The translations under genes were made by a program, and so were the position numbers. From Lewinellaceae bacterium (GTDB lineage: Bacteria > Bacteroidota > Bacteroidia > Chitinophagales > Saprospiraceae), in the NCBI GenBank assembly GCA_020636405.1, contig JACJXW010000004.1, forward strand, positions 372,001 to 436,000: 64,000 nt of DNA. Direction: 5' to 3'. The notes under the pieces are model-generated. The model was not told the origin of the DNA. It saw nothing but the letters and a program-made list of their open reading frames with translations, and made no database searches. The number at the start of each line of letters is the position of its first letter. Position 1 is the first letter of the stretch. This document shows positions 34,920 to 44,078 of this stretch, piece by piece.

Positions 34920-37900
34920 TCACTTCCGAACCTCAGAAGGCAGCAACCCAAATTCCTTCCCGAAGCTGCGGCTGAAATGCGAAAAATCCTTATACCCTAC
35001 CTGAATGGCAATTTCACCGATGGGCATGTCAGTGGATTCCAGAAGAGTTTTGGCCTTTTGCAGGCGAATAGACCGGATGTAGGAGGCCGTCGCCTGCCCC
35101 GTGAGTGCTTTGAGCTTGCGGTGCAGTTGGGTGCGGCTCATGGCGATGGCCCGGCAGAGGCGGTTGGTGTCGAAGGTTTCGTCGCTCATGTTGGTTTCGA
35201 CAATCTCATGAAGTTCTTTTAAAAAAGCCGCTTCGCGCTGCTCCAGTTCGCTGGCCTGCGCTCCGCCGTCGGCGGCATCGGATAAGCGCTCCCTGAGGCG
35301 TTGGCTGAGCGCCGTCAGGTTCTTCAGCCGTATCAGCAACTCTTCCTTGTCGAAGGGCTTGCTCAGGTAAGCGTCGGCGCCATGCGACAGGCCGGCAACC
35401 TTGTCTTCCTGGGTGGCCCTGGCCGTCAGCAATACGATGGGGATGTGGCTGGACCGCCGGTCGGATTTCAGGGTGCGGCACACTTCGAAGCCGTCCATTT
35501 CCGGCATCATCACATCGCTGAGAATCACGTCCGGGATGCATTCCAGCGCTTTTTCCACCCCTTCCCTGCCGTTGCGGGCGGTTTGCAGGGCAAAGTCGAG
35601 ATGGAGGCAGGAGACGATGTATTCGGCGACGTCGGCGTTGTCTTCGATGATGAGGATGAGGGGCTTGGTGGAATCGTGTATTTGTGTATCCGTGTATTCG
35701 TGTATTCGTGTATCTGTGGAATCGGGTACCAGTGGGCCAGTGAACCCGTGAACCCGTGGATCTTCCCTTTCCTCCTGAAGATGGAGGCCTGGCGTCTCAT
35801 TCCTGATCGGCAATACTACCATAAAGGTTGTGCCTTTGCCTGCTTCACTATTTACCTTTATATCTCCTTCAAGTAGTTGCACCAGTTCCTTCACCAGGGC
35901 CAGGCCGATGCCGGTTCCCTTCAGTTCCGGCCCCCCTCGATCCCCCCGAAGGGGAGAGGTTCCAGATGCGGCCTTTCCTGACATGCCCTGCGCTGGTAGC
36001 CCCACCTCGGCCTCTCCCCCTCCTTTGGAGGGGGCTGGGGGGAGGCTATAAAAACGGTCAAATATATGGGGAAGATGCTCTTCCGCAATGCCCCGCCCCG
36101 TATCGCTCACCGCAAGTTCCAGAAAAGGCTGGCCGTTGTCCATCACCTGAGCGGCGGTTACCTTGACGCTGCCGTATTCCGGGGTGAACTTGATGGCGTT
36201 AGACAGCAGGTTGATGAGAATGTGTTGCAGCTTGGTTTCATCGTAATCCATCACCAGGCTTTCCTCTTTAGCAAAAAAGGCGAGGTTGATGTGTTTATCG
36301 TTAGCCAGGGAATGGCAGGATTCTGTCAGGTATTGGAGGTAGGGAATGATGTCGCCCTGCACCCAGTTGATGGCCAGGCTGTTGTTTTCCAGGCGGGAGA
36401 GGTCGAGCAGCTGGTTGACCATGTTCAGGAGGCGGTCGCTGTTGCGCCGGATCAGGGTTTTGACCTTATCCTGCCCCTTGATCTGTTCAGCCATGCCCTT
36501 GATCACGGTGAGCGGGGTGCGGAATTCGTGGGTGATGTTGGTGTAAAAGCGGCTTTTGAATTGATCCAGCTCTTTCAGGCGTTCAGCTCTTTCGTGTTCG
36601 AGCTGCAGGTGGGCCTGCAATTGCAGGCGGTGGCGCTGGTACAATAATAAGCCGGCGATCAGGGTCATTATCACAACAACGTAGGAGGTATAGGCCCACC
36701 AGGTTTTCCACCAGGGAGGGTGGAGGACGACCGTTAAATTGATTCCTTCCTCGTCTAAGAGGCCGTACCTGGTATAAGCCTTTACCTGAAACTGATACCT
36801 TCCGGCCGGCACATAAGAATAATGGGCCTCCGGCTCGCCGTTCAGGATCTGCCAGTTCTCTTCGTAAGGATACAGGCGGTAATGGTACACCACCTGGGGA
36901 GAACGGAAGTCGAAACTGGAAAAACGAAACCCAAAGGGGGTGGACCGGTGGGAGAGGCCTAAATGCTCCAGTTCCCGGATGGGCTTATGAAGTGGCCCGC
37001 CTTTTCCCGGGATCTGCCTTTCCCCCTTTATATATAGGCCGGTCAGTTGAAGAGGGGAAGGATCATCAGGGGGAAGCGGAAGGGCTTTGGGGTCCAGTTC
37101 TGTCCAGCCGTCCATATCGGCGTTGGAAAAATAAAGGCGCCCATCAGGCCCCAGTACGCCGACAGACCGGGAGGCCACAGGCGAATCCGCCTTTTTCCGG
37201 AAGGAGGTCCAGGTTTGATGGTTTACATCCAGCCGAACCAATAGGTTCTCATTAAAGTCTGCGACCCATAGCATGCCTTCTTTGTCAAAGGCTATGCTTG
37301 CTGCTTTTGCGATGGGAAATGCATTCTCATTAGGGCTATAACTGACTATGGGCCGTTGAGGCCTGGTGAGATCTATAACCCTTATTCCCGAATCGTCGAT
37401 CGCATAGGCGAGTTTTTCATCGTTTTTGGCAAAGAGGCGAAGTAGTTTTAGGCCAGTAAAAGGCAAGGGGGCTTTTTGAGTCGTATTTGAATTTATGTCA
37501 ATAATCGTAATAAAATGCTGGAATCCGGAAATAAACCCGCCTGCCCAGACTTTGCCCTTTTCGACTTCCAGCATGGCAGGGGAGTTCCAGAATGTGTAGG
37601 GGTCTTTGGTAGGGGAAAAGTAGCGCGTAAATGTTTCTTTGACGAGGTCCAGGCGGCTCACCCCCAGATGAAGATGAGCGGTCCATATCTGTCCATTGCT
37701 ATCCATTAACATCTGGATCACATCGTTGGACGGTAGGCTGTTGGTGTCCACAGGATCATGAAGATAGGCCTTGATATGGCCGGTTTGAGGGTTGAAACAA
37801 TATACGCCAACGCTGTCAGAAGGGTAAGTTCCCCAGATATTCCCCTTTTTATCAACCGCCATCCCGACGGCGAACCATTCAGGGCCACTATTTCCAAGGT

Positions 37901-39323
37901 AAGGAGCCGTACTTAACCGGCTCAGGTCCAGGCTTTCCAGGTAATGAAATTGAGTTTTTTTGGTGTCGAGGCCCAGGTTCGCCAAAATAGGAAAGTGAAG
38001 GGTATCCTGTTGTTTTTGGACGTCGAACAGGTACTCGGCCCATAGGGTTCCGGTGCTTGGGGCGTAGGCCATGGCCAGCGGCCCCAGCCAGCGGCTTTGG
38101 GCAGCGTTTCTTCCCAGGTTCTGATAAATACTGGTTTTTTTAAATTCGTCGAAAACGAATGCTCCTTTTGTCAGGCCGTAAACGGGTTCAGGCTCTTTCG
38201 AGGTGGTTTTAAATACCTCCCCCCTTATTCCTGTAGCTACCCAGATCGTACCGTCACGGGATTGGAAAATGTTCCAAATTCTATTATTGGTGAGGCCATT
38301 GGAACCTGCGGTGAAGTGCAATACCTCGCCATTTCTGGGGTTGTAGCGCTTACAGCCGGCCTCATCCGCACCGAACCAGTAGCAGCCTTCCTTATCCTTC
38401 AAAATCGAACTGATTACTGGCTGGATCAACCTCGGGCTTTGAACATCAAAGGCAAGTTTTGATGCCAACGCCGGATCTGTTGAAATAGGCATAAAATGGC
38501 TGCCCTTAATATCAAATCTGCCCAAAAAGCCCTTTCCCGCTCCAATAAGCAGATGCCCCTCCTGATCTTCGGCTATTCTAAGGACAATATCAGTAGTTCT
38601 ACTTCCAGGATCGTGAGCGTTTTGTACAAATTCCTTGTATTGCCCGGTTATTGGATCAAATCGGATCAGGCCAGATATTCTCCCGGTTCCGGTTCTCCAG
38701 AATCCGGTTCCGAGCCAAAGGTTACCCTCCGGGCCTTCATGAACCTCAAAGATTGCGCGCTTACTTTTTCTATCCTTTACATTTTGGCCTCTTTCCAGAA
38801 AGCGTGTAATCGCGTACGTTCCTTTTTCCAGACGGTTTAAACCATTGTTCGTTCCAACCCAAATATTCCCATACTTATCCTCCTCAATAGCATTGCAGAC
38901 CCAATGGCTCAAACTTTTGGGGTCTTCTGGATCGGCTATAAAACGGGTGAATTTTTCCGTTTCCGGGTCAAAGAGGCTCAGCCCGTAGCCGCGCGTTCCT
39001 ACCCATAGCTTACCTCTGCTGTCAACATACAGCCGTTCTACATAATTGCCGGAAATAGAAGTGGAATCGCCGGGGTCATGCCGGTAAGTTATGAACTGAT
39101 GTCCATCATAGCGATGCAGCCCGCCTTTACTACCAAACCACAAAAAGCCGATGGAATCCTGAACGATCTGTTGCACCTGGTTTTCATCCAGCCCTCCCGG
39201 GAGCACAAACCGCTCAAATTCAGGGGCAGGCGCGCTTATGTCCGGAGAGGCCATTTCTCCTTGAGCGAAAATAGCTAAGGGTAGCAGCAGCGCCGGCAGG
39301 AAAATTTTTAGCGAGCAGGGCAT
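34920..39323 (-). CDS. Hybrid two-component sensor (HTCS) with AraC output
   Basis: A 1467-residue one-protein signalling system that in Bacteroidota usually senses oligosaccharides and activates a polysaccharide-use locus. The order is: signal peptide (MPCSLKIFLPALLLPLAIFA); periplasmic two-component propeller repeats (SIGFLWFGSKGGLHRYDG, GKLWVGTRGYGLSLFDP); Y_Y_Y domain near 780-870; membrane segment near 880; HisKA with NITHEFRTPLTVIKG (H near 930); HATPase; receiver with DVILSDVMMPEMDGFEV (D near 1268); and AraC-type HTH (GEIAIQVGYKDFSHFSRSFG). Two oddities: a long insert in the ATP-lid and a repeat-derived linker before the receiver. ATG 39323 was chosen; ATG 39359 is possible. No susCD genes are adjacent. 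Confidence 0.93.
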   Translation of the reverse strand: MPCSLKIFLPALLLPLAIFAQGEMASPDISAPAPEFERFVLPGGLDENQVQQIVQDSIGFLWFGSKGGLHRYDGHQFITYRHDPGDSTSISGNYVERLYVDSRGKLWVGTRGYGLSLFDPETEKFTRFIADPEDPKSLSHWVCNAIEEDKYGNIWVGTNNGLNRLEKGTYAITRFLERGQNVKDRKSKRAIFEVHEGPEGNLWLGTGFWRTGTGRISGLIRFDPITGQYKEFVQNAHDPGSRTTDIVLRIAEDQEGHLLIGAGKGFLGRFDIKGSHFMPISTDPALASKLAFDVQSPRLIQPVISSILKDKEGCYWFGADEAGCKRYNPRNGEVLHFTAGSNGLTNNRIWNIFQSRDGTIWVATGIRGEVFKTTSKEPEPVYGLTKGAFVFDEFKKTSIYQNLGRNAAQSRWLGPLAMAYAPSTGTLWAEYLFDVQKQQDTLHFPILANLGLDTKKTQFHYLESLDLSRLSTAPYLGNSGPEWFAVGMAVDKKGNIWGTYPSDSVGVYCFNPQTGHIKAYLHDPVDTNSLPSNDVIQMLMDSNGQIWTAHLHLGVSRLDLVKETFTRYFSPTKDPYTFWNSPAMLEVEKGKVWAGGFISGFQHFITIIDINSNTTQKAPLPFTGLKLLRLFAKNDEKLAYAIDDSGIRVIDLTRPQRPIVSYSPNENAFPIAKAASIAFDKEGMLWVADFNENLLVRLDVNHQTWTSFRKKADSPVASRSVGVLGPDGRLYFSNADMDGWTELDPKALPLPPDDPSPLQLTGLYIKGERQIPGKGGPLHKPIRELEHLGLSHRSTPFGFRFSSFDFRSPQVVYHYRLYPYEENWQILNGEPEAHYSYVPAGRYQFQVKAYTRYGLLDEEGINLTVVLHPPWWKTWWAYTSYVVVIMTLIAGLLLYQRHRLQLQAHLQLEHERAERLKELDQFKSRFYTNITHEFRTPLTVIKGMAEQIKGQDKVKTLIRRNSDRLLNMVNQLLDLSRLENNSLAINWVQGDIIPYLQYLTESCHSLANDKHINLAFFAKEESLVMDYDETKLQHILINLLSNAIKFTPEYGSVKVTAAQVMDNGQPFLELAVSDTGRGIAEEHLPHIFDRFYSLPPAPSKGGGEAEVGLPAQGMSGKAASGTSPLRGDRGGPELKGTGIGLALVKELVQLLEGDIKVNSEAGKGTTFMVVLPIRNETPGLHLQEEREDPRVHGFTGPLVPDSTDTRIHEYTDTQIHDSTKPLILIIEDNADVAEYIVSCLHLDFALQTARNGREGVEKALECIPDVILSDVMMPEMDGFEVCRTLKSDRRSSHIPIVLLTARATQEDKVAGLSHGADAYLSKPFDKEELLIRLKNLTALSQRLRERLSDAADGGAQASELEQREAAFLKELHEIVETNMSDETFDTNRLCRAIAMSRTQLHRKLKALTGQATASYIRSIRLQKAKTLLESTDMPIGEIAIQVGYKDFSHFSRSFGKEFGLLPSEVRK

Positions 39324-39377
39324 TAGGCCTTTTTGAGTAAATATAAAAATTTTTGTCATGGCAATCGGGGAACAGGG

Positions 39378-39573
39378 GTCATCCCGAATTTTTGAAATGA
39401 CCGAATTTGGCCGCTAAGAGGCCAAATTCTTGAAATGCCTGGCAAAATGGCCTTTTGAAATGCGGCCTTAGGCCGAAATGGCCCGTGCTGCAGCCCCGTA
39501 TTTCACCGGCGAAGCCGGTACATCTCCCCGCAGGGAGCATTTCTATATCTTGAATTGAAAAATTCGGGATGAC
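39378..39573. repeat. MITE-like palindromic element, 196 bp
   Basis: Perfect 16-bp terminal inverted repeats GTCATCCCGAATTTTT (39378-39393) and AAAAATTCGGGATGAC (39558-39573). Inside are further hairpins: GAATTTGGCC / GGCCAAATTC, CGGCCTTAGGCCG, and ACCGGC / GCCGGT. No coding capacity. The right end overlaps the tail of a degraded membrane-protein gene. Confidence 0.82.
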
Positions 39574-39960
39574 TCATGTTTTTTGACGGCATTGGTGCGG
39601 CCCCCCAATACAACACTGAATAAAAGTAAAGTCAGGATAAAGCCGCAATTAGGATCAAATTTTCCAAACTGGGCCAGGTATATCCTCCTTCCAGAATAAA
39701 AATGCTGGCATACCCCACTCCGCTGATCACCAGGAAAACGCCGAGCAGGATATTGCCCGCCCGAAGCAGCGGACGGTACAGGAAGGGACAGCCAAAAATT
39801 GGTGAATGTATTTGACAAGCCCGGCAAAGGTAAGTAAGGTACTGATCAGAAGGAATTTCAACTTTGTTCTGGGCCGAAACGATAGATAATCCTCTTCCGA
39901 CTTTTCCCGGAAATTCCAAAAGCATAGAGTGAGGCCTGGAAGGAGGCACCATTCTTCAAT
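39543..39960 (-). pseudogene. Degraded small membrane-protein gene with at least two frameshifts
   Basis: Three frames in turn carry membrane-like sequence: KLKFLLISTLLTFAGLVKYI near 39850-39790, then AGNILLGVFLVISGVGYASI with EGGYTWPSLENLILIAA, then ILTLLLFSVVLGGRTNAVKK. Joined, they give a protein of about 120 residues with four hydrophobic segments. The last codons run into the palindromic element at 39573. No family was recognised. Confidence 0.55.
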
Positions 39961-40282
39961 TCGCTCTTTATTAAAAGTACCTTCTGCATGAGAGGGACCC
40001 CCCTTTCTTTTCTTGAGTATGAAAATAGTGGGTTCCCCTTCTTACCCTGCCTGTTTTTCAAGCAAATTCCTCTATTCCGGGATTCCACTAATTACAATGA
40101 TGAGGTGGCTCATTATCCATTTCAAGTTGATTAAGACGCGGGTTAATTTACATAAGATTCAAAAACGGGTTGGATCAATACCTGTCGCAAATAGTTATCT
40201 GGCACATAATCTTCTGTTTCAGGTGAAGTAGGGCCATTATTTTTGAGGATGCGGATAATTTCTTTCCAAAACCTGAAATAAC

Positions 40283-40696
40283 ATGAAACCCTTGCTGCTT
40301 CTCCTGATGTTTACCATTGTCCAAATCCTGTCGGCACAAACAGAGCAATAGATCTACATCAGTAGCCGGAACACCCATTCCGTCAAGTACTATCAACTGG
40401 ACGGTACTTACCTGGGCAATTTTGTCGCTCCGAATTCCGGCGGACTGAATAAGCCTCAGGATCTGTTTTTTCACCCTCACGACAGTACGCTCATCGTGAC
40501 CGGGATCGGCAACAATGCCATAAGGAGGTACGATCCGCAAACCGGAGATTTCATGGGGGACTTCAGTTCCGGATACTCACTTGCCGAACCCACAAAGATG
40601 GCCATAGGGCCGGACAGCCTCCTGTACGTCAGCCAGTGGGGCGATGATCAAAGCAAAGTCGCCCGCTTTGATCTGGATGGCTATTGTCGTTTTTGA
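40283..40696 (+). pseudogene. Broken NHL/SMP-30-like secreted beta-propeller gene
   Basis: The ATG at 40283 starts a signal peptide (MKPLLLLLMFTIVQILSAQ), then an in-frame TAG at 40349-40351 interrupts. The same frame continues with propeller-like repeats: YLGNFVAPNSGGLNKPQDLF, TLIVTGIGNNAIRRYDPQTG, PDSLLYVSQWGDDQSKVARF. It ends at 40694-40696 just after sequence changes to an unrelated gene at about 40680. The gene is therefore both nonsense-mutated and cut at its 3' side. The intact homologue would be a larger extracellular propeller. Confidence 0.65.
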
Positions 40697-41246
40697 CGCC
40701 GGCCTTTCCCTGCTCATCCTTAGCCATGGGTATAACATTAGCTTTTTCAAGGATCTCACTATTTTACTCTACTCCTTTATTACTTTTTTCACGGCTTATC
40801 ACATGTTGAAAAAGCCTTTGCTGTTCTTCACCAGAACGAACGGTTCTTTAGCAAAATACCATTCCACCACGGTGTCGTTGGAGCATTTGGAACAACTGGC
40901 AGCGCGGGCCAGGTCGCTGATGGAGTCGGAGCAGGTTTTCCTCGACACCAACTTGCGCCAGCAACGCCTGGCCGAGTGCCTGGGAACCAATACGGTTGTA
41001 TTTTCTCAAATGCTCAATAGGATATTCCGGCAAAATTTCAATGAGTGGGTGAATGCCTATCGGGCTCGATATGCCGAAAAACTTATTCTCCAGGGATATC
41101 TGGAAAAATTCAGCGTTGAAGCTTTGGCCGAAAAATCAGGGCATGGAAGTAAAGCCTCTTTTTATCGGAGCTTCAAAAAATGTACGGGGAAAACACCCCT
41201 GGAATTCCAAAAAGAAATGTCAGGCTCTACCGGAGGTGTACAATAA
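40644..41246 (+). pseudogene. Truncated AraC-type regulator with residual membrane part
   Basis: From about 40680 this frame encodes the last membrane segments of a membrane-anchored AraC regulator (VVFDAGLSLLILSHGYN, LTILLYSFITFFTAYHML). An AraC HTH domain follows: RLAECLGTNTVVFSQMLNRI, FNEWVNAYRARYAEKLI, VEALAEKSGHGSKASFYRSF, KKCTGKTPLEFQ. The upstream ATG at 40644 belongs to the neighbouring propeller remnant read in another frame, so the native N-terminal membrane domain is lost. The HTH part is intact and could still be translated from 40644 as a fusion, but loss of function is more likely. Confidence 0.65.
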
Positions 41247-41312
41247 TAAACGGGTTCACGACGGGATGCTTTCGAACCAAACCTTACGATTGCTCTTGTA
41301 ACCATTGTGGAA

Positions 41313-41353
41313 ATGATCATTATTTTTGTAACGGCCCTAAAAATAATGATCAT
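41313..41353 (+). promoter_or_regulatory. Perfect palindrome over the nitrilase promoter and start codon
   Basis: Arms ATGATCATTATTTTT (41313-41327) and AAAAATAATGATCAT (41339-41353) match at all 15 positions around an 11-nt spacer. A TAnnTTTG -7 element, TATTTTTG (41321-41328), lies in the left arm. The right arm ends inside the nitrilase ATG (41352). It could be an operator or an mRNA hairpin that hides the start. Confidence 0.65.
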
Positions 41354-42305
41354 GCCGCAAAAAGATACCCTGAAAGTCGCCGTCGCCCAGATCGCTCCCG
41401 TTTGGCTGAATCGCGAAGCGACGGCCGCTAAAATGCTCGATTATGTACACGATGCCGGCGCCCGGGGCTGCGAACTGATCGTCTTCGGGGAGGCCCTGCT
41501 GCCCGGATATCCCTTCTGGACGGAACTGACCGACGGCGCCCGCTTCAATTCCAAAGTGCAGAAGGAACTGCACGCTTTTTATTTGCAGCAGGCCATACAA
41601 GTGGAAGCCGGCCACCTGGACGCCCTCTGCGCCGCCGCCCGGCAGCACCGGATGGCTATCCTCACCGGCAGCATCGAGCGAGCGCCGGACCGGGGTGGCC
41701 ACAGCCTCTATTGCTCCCTGATCTACATCGATCAATCCGGCGCCATCGCCAACGTGCACCGCAAACTGATGCCTACCTACGAGGAGCGCCTCAGCTGGGC
41801 CCCGGGCGATGGCTATGGCCTGCGCACCTTCCCTCTTGGCCCCTTCACCATCGGCGGGCTGAACTGCTGGGAAAACTGGATGCCCCTGCCCCGGGCGGCG
41901 CTCTACGCTCTGGGAGAAGACCTGCACGTGGCCATCTGGCCGGGCAACCTGCGCAATACCGAGATCCTCACCCGGTTTCTGGCGCAGGAAGGGCGCTCCT
42001 ATGTCATCTCCGTCAGCGGGCTCATGCGGAGGCAGGATATCCCGTCCGACATGCCGCACTACGGCCTGATCCTGGAAAATGCTCCGGAGGTAATGGCCGA
42101 CGGCGGCTCCTGCATTGCCAACCCGGACGGCAGCTGGTTGCTGGAGCCCGTGGTGAACGAAGAAGGCCTGCGTGTAGCGGAGCTCCACCACGCCCGCGTG
42201 CTGGAAGAACGGCAAAACTTCGACCCCTCCGGGCATTACTCCCGTCCGGATGTGACGCAATTGGTGGTGCGCAGAGAAAGACAGGGGATAGTGCGGTGGG
42301 AGTGA
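41352..42305 (+). CDS. Nitrilase-family C-N hydrolase
   Basis: A 317-residue cytoplasmic enzyme of the nitrilase branch. The catalytic triad is visible: E in LIVFGEALLPGYPFW, K in NVHRKLMPTYEERL, C in IGGLNCWENWMPL. The CWE and PTYEER surroundings are those of true nitrilases/cyanide hydratases, which turn nitriles into acids plus ammonia, rather than amidases. ATG 41352 (MPQKDTLKVAVAQIAP) was chosen over an upstream in-frame ATG that reads through the palindrome. Length is normal. The gene is preceded by a perfect palindrome and by a broken AraC gene. Confidence 0.9.
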   Translation: MPQKDTLKVAVAQIAPVWLNREATAAKMLDYVHDAGARGCELIVFGEALLPGYPFWTELTDGARFNSKVQKELHAFYLQQAIQVEAGHLDALCAAARQHRMAILTGSIERAPDRGGHSLYCSLIYIDQSGAIANVHRKLMPTYEERLSWAPGDGYGLRTFPLGPFTIGGLNCWENWMPLPRAALYALGEDLHVAIWPGNLRNTEILTRFLAQEGRSYVISVSGLMRRQDIPSDMPHYGLILENAPEVMADGGSCIANPDGSWLLEPVVNEEGLRVAELHHARVLEERQNFDPSGHYSRPDVTQLVVRRERQGIVRWE

Positions 42306-42519
42306 AGGGGAGAATGCTTGAAATGAAACGGGAAATGTATAGAAATGTAGCGGAAACACCCTTGTATCGGCCCAAAGTTTTTGACACCGAGGTATTCTTA
42401 TGTGCATAGAAACGCAACGCCAATTTTGTCACTCATCTAATTATTCGGCCGTTCGTACAAAATCACTGGCGGGAAAGCTCCAGTCTGGCTTACTTTGCAG
42501 GAAAAAAACCAAAACCGTT

Positions 42520-43929
42520 ATGAAGAGGTCTATTTTATTTTTCGTACTTCTCAGCTTTTCTTTTATGATGAACGCTCAGGACATTGAAGGCGCCTGGAAC
42601 GGCGTGCTGGAGGTGCAGGACATCAAGTTGCGGCTGGTATTGCACATTACCGCGGCCGATGGCGGATATACCGGGTCACTGGATAGCCCCGACCAGGGGG
42701 CTACGGGTATTCCCGTCGATGAAGTAGCATTTTCAGGAGACACCCTTACCGTCAAGGCAGCGAAACTGGGCTTACAATATGTCGCGGTTTTTGACGAAGA
42801 AAAGCAGCGCCTGGAGGGCACTTTCGAACAGGGCGGTATGCAGATACCTCTCCGTATGGCCCGCGAGGCCGTTGAAGTGAAAAAAGAGCCCCGGCCACAG
42901 GACCCTAAGGACTTTCCCTACCTGGCCGAAGAGGTGTCGTTTTCCAACGAAAGCGATGGCGTGACGCTGGCCGGTACCCTCACCCTGCCCGAGGACAAGA
43001 AGGTGCAGGCCGTAGTGGTGCTCATTTCCGGCTCCGGGCCGCAGGACCGCAACGAGGAGGTCGGACCGTTCAACCACAGGCCCTTTCTGGTGCTGAGCGA
43101 TTACCTGACCCGCCAGGGGATTGGAGTACTGCGGTACGATGACCGCGGGGTAGGGGGCTCTTCCGGCGACCGCTCTGTGTCTACCACCTATGATTATGCG
43201 GAGGATGCCGCCGCCGCTGTGGCTTTCCTGAGAGGACGCCCGGATCTCAAGGGCGCCAAAGTAGGCCTGGTGGGCCACAGTGAGGGAGGGATGATCGCTC
43301 CCATTGTAGCTACCGAACTGGCGGAAGTAGACTTTCTGGTGCTTTTGGCCGGGCCGGGCATGCCGATCGATGAATTGCTTCTTTTACAGAGTGCCTTGAT
43401 CTCCCGGGCGCAAGGGGTGCCGGAAGATATCCATCAGGCCAACGAGAAGGTGTTAAAGGAAGCCTATAGTTACCTCAAAGAAAATACCGGGCTTTCTGCG
43501 GACGCCCTGCAAGCTGGCCTGGAGAGCATCTTCGTAAATGGCCTGCAGCATTTCCCCGAAGAAACCCAAAAGGAGATCGGCGACCCGCAGGCCTTCGCCC
43601 GGGAGGAGGCCACTTCAATGATGAGCCCCTGGTTCCTTTACTTCATCCGCTTCGACCCTGCTGTATATCTCAGCCGGGTGAAGGCGCCGGTACTGGCGCT
43701 CAACGGTACGCTCGACCTGCAGGTCCCCGCTGAAGAGAACCTGGCGGGCATCAAAAAAGCGCTGGGAAAAGCAGGCAATAACCAATTTGAAGCCATTGCT
43801 TTAGAGGGCTTAAACCACCTTTTTCAGCAGGCAACCACCGGTTCTATCGAAGAGTACCGGGAAATTGAGGAAACCTTCAACGAAGGCGCCATGCAGACGA
43901 TAGTAGACTGGATACGAAGGCTGGATTGA
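42520..43929 (+). CDS. Secreted alpha/beta hydrolase
   Basis: A 469-residue enzyme. ATG 42520 gives the signal peptide MKRSILFFVLLSFSFMMNAQ. Residues 20-130 form a small N-terminal domain seen in this family (DIEGAWNGVLEVQDIKLRLV, GGMQIPLRMAR). The hydrolase domain has VVLISGSGPQDRNEEVGPF at the oxyanion region, the nucleophile S in VGLVGHSEGGMIAP, D near VLALNGTLDLQVPA and H in EGLNHLFQQ. The substrate is unknown; esterase or acyl-peptidase activity would be typical. There is no T9SS tail. A stem-loop follows the stop. Confidence 0.9.
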   Translation: MKRSILFFVLLSFSFMMNAQDIEGAWNGVLEVQDIKLRLVLHITAADGGYTGSLDSPDQGATGIPVDEVAFSGDTLTVKAAKLGLQYVAVFDEEKQRLEGTFEQGGMQIPLRMAREAVEVKKEPRPQDPKDFPYLAEEVSFSNESDGVTLAGTLTLPEDKKVQAVVVLISGSGPQDRNEEVGPFNHRPFLVLSDYLTRQGIGVLRYDDRGVGGSSGDRSVSTTYDYAEDAAAAVAFLRGRPDLKGAKVGLVGHSEGGMIAPIVATELAEVDFLVLLAGPGMPIDELLLLQSALISRAQGVPEDIHQANEKVLKEAYSYLKENTGLSADALQAGLESIFVNGLQHFPEETQKEIGDPQAFAREEATSMMSPWFLYFIRFDPAVYLSRVKAPVLALNGTLDLQVPAEENLAGIKKALGKAGNNQFEAIALEGLNHLFQQATTGSIEEYREIEETFNEGAMQTIVDWIRRLD

Positions 43930-44016
43930 CGCCAAATCACTGCCTGCGTCAACGGCGAGGAGGTGGGAATTTCCCGCCGGCCGGCCAGCCGGATCCGGAA
44001 GATGTTCAGCTTGTAA

Positions 44017-44045
44017 TGGGGCCGGGAAAGGGTTGTTTTCCTGGC
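44017..44045 (+). terminator. Terminator-like hairpin after the hydrolase gene
   Basis: Stem GGGCCGGGAAA / TTTCCTGGCCC with one G-T pair and a 7-nt loop, about 90 nt after the stop at 43929 and 34 nt before the next start. There is no T tract, so termination is uncertain. Confidence 0.5.
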
Positions 44046-44078
44046 CCTATACGCTTAACTTTGAAGAAAACCAAAGTT

